DNA from: an uncultured Glaciecola sp.
GTDB taxonomy: Bacteria; Pseudomonadota; Gammaproteobacteria; Enterobacterales; Alteromonadaceae
Assembly (NCBI GenBank): GCA_937125395.1
Contig: CAKZLI010000057.1
Location: 1 to 64,000 of the forward strand
DNA length: 64,000 nt
Direction of reading: 5' to 3'
Shown here: positions 60,122-64,000 of the stretch, one piece after another
Numbering within the stretch: position 1 is the first letter of the stretch
Layout: each line of letters opens with the position of its first letter
Translations under genes and position numbers: made by a program
The notes under the pieces: generated by a model
Databases searched by the model: none
Seen by the model: only the letters and a program-made list of their open reading frames with translations
Told to the model about the DNA's origin: nothing

Positions 60122-61975
60122 TTAAACGGTGGCAAAAGGTGGATAACCTAATGCCGTTAACACATTCTCACTATACAGCTCATAACAGCCTAATTTATCA
60201 TTGCGAATATAAATCGGTTCACCGCAAGCGACCGGGTCATAACCTTGTTTTTGTAAATCTACTTTGCGTAATTTGTAAGTGGACGTCATATCTGCTGCGG
60301 CACTAACCCTAATAAACTGCGGAGCAGCATAATTAGGAACCTTTTGGATGGTCAAATCATAAAAAGTCACAGGATCAAACTCGTAACCAGGCTGCATGAC
60401 AATCGCTGCCATCCCAGCACGCCCCTCATGTTCGGGAACTTGTATACCATAAATATTGATTAATTCGGCACCTTCGTAATCAGCTAATGCAATCGCCACT
60501 TCTTGTGATGACACATTTTCGCTTTTCCAGCGGTACGTATCGCCGATACGATCAACAAAATAAAAATACCCATTTTCATCATATCGTAATAAATCACCTG
60601 AACGCCAATACGCATCGCCTTGTTCAAACACATTACGCATTATTTTTTGTTCAGTGCCCTCTGCAGAAGTATAACCTTCAAAACGACCACCACCAAAATC
60701 AGGATGATTGATAATCATGCCTAATCCTTCACCCACTTCACCGGGCTGACACAAAACACAATGGCCATTATCATCTTTTAAGTGTGTTTCAGACTCCGTA
60801 TCAAACTTGACTAATCTAAAGTTAGTTCTATCCCAACGAGGGATCCGGCCCACTGAACCAATATAGTTATCAATGTTAATGAGATTGGTATTTGCTTCGG
60901 TAGAGCCCCACCCTTCATAGATATCCATCGGGCCAAAATACTCTATCCATCGACGCCAACTCGTTTCTGTCAAACCCGCCCCAAGCATACAGCGAAGAGA
61001 ATGATCTTTGGGTTTGTGATTGTTGGCATGTGCACTGTTGAGTAGATAGCGACATATCTCACCAATATATTGACATATTGTAATGCGATAAGATGCGATA
61101 TCCTGCCAGAACTGGCTCACGCTAAATTTACGTCGAATGACAATACTCGCTCCCGCAGCAAGTGCCGTCGAAGTGACCGACGTTGCAGCAGCGCCATGAT
61201 ATAGCGGCAGACAACAATAAAATACATCATCAGGCGTAGCATCAATTGTCTCGACCATCACATCACCGGAGGTTAGCCAACGCATGTGGCTGTAGATGGC
61301 AGCTTTAGGTAATCCAGTAGTACCTGAGGTAAAAATCAACAAGGTTGGTGTTTCGCCATCAGTAGCACCACGAGCCAGAGAACATGACGTACCATTCCGA
61401 CTGGCTACATCTGCATCAAACGTTGCGTCTATCCAAGTCGGTAACGTCGGTTTATCGATGAGTTCGGCATCACTCACTAGCCATAATTTTTTATTTGCTA
61501 GTGACGGCGTTTGGATAAAGCGCTCAGCACATTCTTCGCCGACAATGACCACATCACTGTTAGTCGACACAATTGCATGCTCTAACACCGCTCCTTGCAC
61601 CTGTGTGTTGATAAACGCCACCACCACACCTAGCTTAGTCAAACCAAACCAGGTAAAAAAGAACTCCGGCCGGTTTTCTAGTGCCATTGCACAACCATCA
61701 CCCTCTTTTAAGCCTCTAGCTTGAAAGACTTCAGCATATTTATTAGCTTGAGTATTCACGTCAGCATAACTAAATGTTTTGCCTTTATAGATTAAAAAAT
61801 CAGCATTAGGGAGAGCTCTTGCCTGTTCTTCCAATCGGTCTGCAATACTGTATTTTTGTGACGGACTAACCGAACGGGATGCCGCAGCACGGGCATCCAT
61901 TTTGGCTTGTGTAACGGCTTTAGGGACTGGTGCATTATCAAGTGACCCAGCGAAAGGAATACTGGTATTATCCAT
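60122..61975 (-). CDS. FATP-like acyl-CoA synthetase, probable steroid side-chain CoA ligase
   Basis: A 617-residue ANL ligase of the very-long-chain/FATP branch. ATG 61975 with GGGAG eight bases upstream is preferred; the track start 62002 is a TTG overlapping the previous stop. LLIFTSGTTGLPKAAIYSHMRW, LPLYHGAAA, YEGWGSTEANTNLI, YWRSGDLLRYDENGYFYFVDRIGDTYRWKSENVSSQEV. Such ligases activate the carboxylate side chain of cholate or cholesterol-derived acids. Gene order ligase, aldolase, DUF35-MaoC supports side-chain degradation. Confidence 0.87.
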   Translation of the reverse strand: MDNTSIPFAGSLDNAPVPKAVTQAKMDARAAASRSVSPSQKYSIADRLEEQARALPNADFLIYKGKTFSYADVNTQANKYAEVFQARGLKEGDGCAMALENRPEFFFTWFGLTKLGVVVAFINTQVQGAVLEHAIVSTNSDVVIVGEECAERFIQTPSLANKKLWLVSDAELIDKPTLPTWIDATFDADVASRNGTSCSLARGATDGETPTLLIFTSGTTGLPKAAIYSHMRWLTSGDVMVETIDATPDDVFYCCLPLYHGAAATSVTSTALAAGASIVIRRKFSVSQFWQDIASYRITICQYIGEICRYLLNSAHANNHKPKDHSLRCMLGAGLTETSWRRWIEYFGPMDIYEGWGSTEANTNLINIDNYIGSVGRIPRWDRTNFRLVKFDTESETHLKDDNGHCVLCQPGEVGEGLGMIINHPDFGGGRFEGYTSAEGTEQKIMRNVFEQGDAYWRSGDLLRYDENGYFYFVDRIGDTYRWKSENVSSQEVAIALADYEGAELINIYGIQVPEHEGRAGMAAIVMQPGYEFDPVTFYDLTIQKVPNYAAPQFIRVSAAADMTSTYKLRKVDLQKQGYDPVACGEPIYIRNDKLGCYELYSENVLTALGYPPFATV

Positions 61976-61998
61976 TGTAGAATCTCCCATTTTTTTAA

Positions 61999-62634
61999 TC
62001 AACGAACGCGAATTTTGGGGGCTGGCGTGTCACCGCGCATCGTGCGAAGAAACTCGTCTAACGGAGCTGGCGCAGCGACTTCAGGTAATACATCAGCCTC
62101 AGGCCGGTTTTGCCAAAACGCTTGCCATGATGGAAATAAATCATGAAATGTACCGGTATAAGGCTCCCTGCCTGGCCAACGCATTTTCATATCACCGGTA
62201 GGCACGGCATTAAGATCGCTCGCGTACCAATAACATGGCAAACGACGTCTAAAATACCAAACACCATCAATTCGTTCATAATCATCCCAATACAGCATTT
62301 GCATTAGGACCCATTCACGTCCAGTTTCATGTTCATTTTTGGAATACACGACCCCAACAGCATGATCAGGGTCAATAAACTCAATAATATGTTGCCCTAA
62401 ATGATGTGAAGTACCGGTAAATTGATCGCGTAGAGTCGAATCTACCCATGCTTTTAAATGTGCTCGTCCACTCTTACCGCCACCAACCCGCACATCTGGC
62501 GCAAATAAACCTACATGAGCATCAATATCACGCATATCAAGCGACAAAGAATATTTACCTGCCAATTGACGAATGGCCTCAATCGACTCAAGCCTATCGA
62601 TACGTTGTTCTAAATTGTTGAGTGTATTAGTCAC
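61999..62634 (-). CDS. NTF2-like (SnoaL/ketosteroid-isomerase fold) protein
   Basis: A 211-residue protein from GTG 62634, with AGGA eight bases upstream; the track start 62667 would overlap the SDR. The N-terminal RIDRLESIEAIRQLAGKYSLSLDMRDIDAHVGLFAPDVRVGGG is typical of SnoaL-like NTF2 proteins. The fold is that of ketosteroid delta5-isomerase, but no canonical Tyr/Asp isomerase set can be assigned. It could act as an isomerase or dehydratase on steroid intermediates. Confidence 0.7.
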   Translation of the reverse strand: MTNTLNNLEQRIDRLESIEAIRQLAGKYSLSLDMRDIDAHVGLFAPDVRVGGGKSGRAHLKAWVDSTLRDQFTGTSHHLGQHIIEFIDPDHAVGVVYSKNEHETGREWVLMQMLYWDDYERIDGVWYFRRRLPCYWYASDLNAVPTGDMKMRWPGREPYTGTFHDLFPSWQAFWQNRPEADVLPEVAAPAPLDEFLRTMRGDTPAPKIRVR

Positions 62635-62644
62635 AATTAAAATC

Positions 62645-63385
62645 CTAAATGAATGCCATGCCGCCATTTACGGCAATGTTTTGACCGGTAATAAAACCAG
62701 AATCATCACAAGCTAAAAAGCTTGCCACTTTTGCAATATCGATACTTTCACCCATACGACCAAGCGGAATATCATCAATCATTTTTTGTGTCCATTCATC
62801 AGGCACATCTGCCATCATCGGCGTATTGGTCGGTCCTGGAATAATAGTATTAACACGAATACCATGGCTCGCAAGCTCACGCGAGATACTGCGAGTAAGC
62901 CCCATAACGCCCGCTTTGGACGAGCAATAATGACTAGGACCTTCACCGGTTAATGCAGCTGTGCTTGAAATGTTGATAATGCTACCACTACCTTGTTTAG
63001 CCATGACTTTGCCCGCTTCACGACAGCAATAAAAAGTACCGTTGAGATTTACACCAATAACTTTATCCCAATGCTCATCAGGAGTTTCAAGAAAAGTATC
63101 AAACGACCCTACGCCAGCACAGTTGATAATCACGTCCAGTCGACCAAACTTTGCGACTACATTATCGATAGCGGCTTTGACTGAATGACTATCAGCAATG
63201 TTGGCTGTTAAACCAATCGCTTTGTCACTTGAGAGTAAACTGATTGTTTCATTTACCGCATCAGAATTAATGTCAAGCGCAGCAACCGATGCGCCCGCTT
63301 TAGCAAAGTGCTGGACTATCTCTTGGCCCATCCCTTGTCCCGCTCCTGTAACTACTACCACTTGATCTTGATGTTTCACATTCAC
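62645..63385 (-). CDS. SDR-family oxidoreductase
   Basis: A 246-residue classical SDR: TGAGQGMGQEIVQHFA, INCAGVGSFDTFL, NISSTAALTGEGPSHYCSSKAGVMGLTR, RVNTIIPGPTNTPMM, ITGQNIAVNGG. Likely a hydroxysteroid dehydrogenase. First gene of the minus unit that continues with the NTF2-like, ligase, aldolase and DUF35-MaoC genes, and divergent from hsaD across two cluster dyads. Confidence 0.8.
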   Translation of the reverse strand: MNVKHQDQVVVVTGAGQGMGQEIVQHFAKAGASVAALDINSDAVNETISLLSSDKAIGLTANIADSHSVKAAIDNVVAKFGRLDVIINCAGVGSFDTFLETPDEHWDKVIGVNLNGTFYCCREAGKVMAKQGSGSIINISSTAALTGEGPSHYCSSKAGVMGLTRSISRELASHGIRVNTIIPGPTNTPMMADVPDEWTQKMIDDIPLGRMGESIDIAKVASFLACDDSGFITGQNIAVNGGMAFI

Positions 63386-63474
63386 TCCCTAAGAAATCGG
63401 TTTCCCAAACTGAACAACATGAATGGGATTTGTAAATAAGTGTTTGCAATAATGTTCTAGCAAGCGAGTGCTAA

Positions 63475-63494
63475 CATCGTCCAACAAGACTAAA
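63475..63494 (-). promoter_or_regulatory. Steroid-cluster dyad, site f (minus unit at 63385)
   Basis: On the minus strand TTTAGTC-TTGTT-GGACGATG, full consensus; CATTAT follows after exactly 20 nt (63449-63454). Confidence 0.75.
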
Positions 63495-63500
63495 TGATGG

Positions 63501-63520
63501 ATTGGTCTAAATGGACGATG
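63501..63520 (+). promoter_or_regulatory. Steroid-cluster dyad, site g (hsaD)
   Basis: ATTGGTC-TAAAT-GGACGATG; CAATCT follows after exactly 20 nt (63541-63546). Only 6 bp from site f, back to back. Confidence 0.7.
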
Positions 63521-63684
63521 TTTTAAAAGCCCTTGCATCGCAATCTAAGCTAAACATAAATGTTTTTTTAATGTAAATATCATGTACAAGCAGAATAAAT
63601 ATTGAGTAAATGCTATGTATATGCACTTAACCATTACGCGAACACTTGCACAGTGAGCGTCATTACGGGAGTATTGATTTGAAT

Positions 63685-64000
63685 ATGCGCACAACATCAC
63701 AAGATTTACCATTACCAACTGGAAAGTTTGTTCAAATAGATAATGGATTAACATTACATTATCTTGAAGAAGGTTCAGGCCCAATCGTAATTTGGTTGCA
63801 CGGAAGTGGCCCTGGCGCTAGTGGGTTTAGTAATTTTAAAGGCAATTATCCTGAATTTGCCACTGCCGGCTATCGTAATATCGTACTTGATTTACCGGGT
63901 TTTGGACGTTCAGATAAACCCGATGATGTAAATTACGATTTAGATTTTTTTGTTGCTGCGTTAAATGGTTTCATAGCAGCACTAGCATTACCAGCCGTCA
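63685..64000 (+). CDS. hsaD: 4,9-DSHA hydrolase (HsaD), 5' part only
   Basis: The alpha/beta-hydrolase meta-cleavage-product hydrolase that splits 4,9-DSHA into HIP and 2-hydroxyhexa-2,4-dienoate, linking HsaC to HsaE and FadD3. The frame runs open to the window end, which is why the ORF track omits it. GLTLHYLEEGSGPIVIWLHG, then GSGPGASGFSNFKGN (oxyanion region) and LDLPGFGRSDKPDD are typical of HsaD/BphD. The nucleophilic Ser and the His lie beyond the edge. Start is ATG 63685, or the in-frame TTG 63679, which has GGGAG seven bases upstream. Confidence 0.88.
   Translation, partial: MRTTSQDLPLPTGKFVQIDNGLTLHYLEEGSGPIVIWLHGSGPGASGFSNFKGNYPEFATAGYRNIVLDLPGFGRSDKPDDVNYDLDFFVAALNGFIAALALPAV

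Noticed and set aside
63545-63784. 79-aa minus-strand ORF at the right end
   Set aside because: It overlaps the hsaD start antisense and covers its promoter region; no supporting features.

Overview
The window reads as chromosome of a marine-type gammaproteobacterium, probably of the Alteromonadales or a related order. This rests on gene content and layout, not on a database search: moderately AT-rich DNA, a DusC-type dihydrouridine synthase, a YciA thioesterase, and gltX flanked by tRNA-Ala on one side and tRNA-Val on the other, an arrangement also known from enteric gammaproteobacteria.

Bases 1 to about 13,000 are mostly housekeeping and small accessory genes. In order: the 3' end of a RayT-like transposase, dusC, a DUF1289 gene with a small partner, an M14 peptidase-like gene, tRNA-Glu, tRNA-Ala, gltX, tRNA-Val, a yciA thioesterase, a spermidine-synthase-fold protein, a SOUL protein, an EamA permease, a hybrid histidine kinase, a second identical tRNA-Val, and a hipBA toxin-antitoxin pair. 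Five copies of GTGTCTGTCC lie near the transposase remnant. Both tRNA-Val genes are followed by the same spacer and a scrambled 3'-tRNA fragment. A third copy of the fragment lies on the far side of hipBA, so the toxin-antitoxin pair sits between tRNA-derived direct repeats.

Bases 13,387 to 64,000 hold a large aerobic (9,10-seco) steroid degradation cluster that runs off the right edge. It encodes A/B-ring attack (kstD, kshA, a second KstD-family flavoprotein, a 3alpha-HSDH-like and a 7alpha-HSDH-like SDR), the aromatic A-ring branch (hsaA, hsaB, hsaC, partial hsaD) and dienoate catabolism (hsaE, hsaG, hsaF). It also encodes C/D-ring (HIP) catabolism (fadD3, a fadE30-like pair, ipdF, ipdC, echA20, ipdA, ipdB, a second acyl-CoA dehydrogenase pair, fadA6) and side-chain functions (two further CoA ligases, an SCP-x/Ltp2-like thiolase-fold protein and a DUF35-MaoC fusion). 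Uptake is represented by a TonB receptor and two MFS permeases. Less usual members are a sulfotransferase, an exported amidase, an NTF2-fold protein and a DUF1214-like protein. The contents fit bile acids or C19 androstanes better than cholesterol, because no mce4 genes or cholesterol side-chain P450 are seen.

The main regulatory finding is a 20-bp dyad, consensus TTTAGTC-N5-GGACGATG, in eight copies. They lie at the head of every major transcription unit of the cluster and nowhere else that I noticed. A -10-like hexamer follows almost all of them after a constant 20-nt gap, which would centre the dyad near -42.5, the classic position of a class II activator such as a LuxR-family protein. The regulator is not in the window. 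The hsaC promoter also carries a perfect 7-1-7 Fur box over its predicted -10. HsaB has a C-terminal MarR-like extension that may sense substrate.
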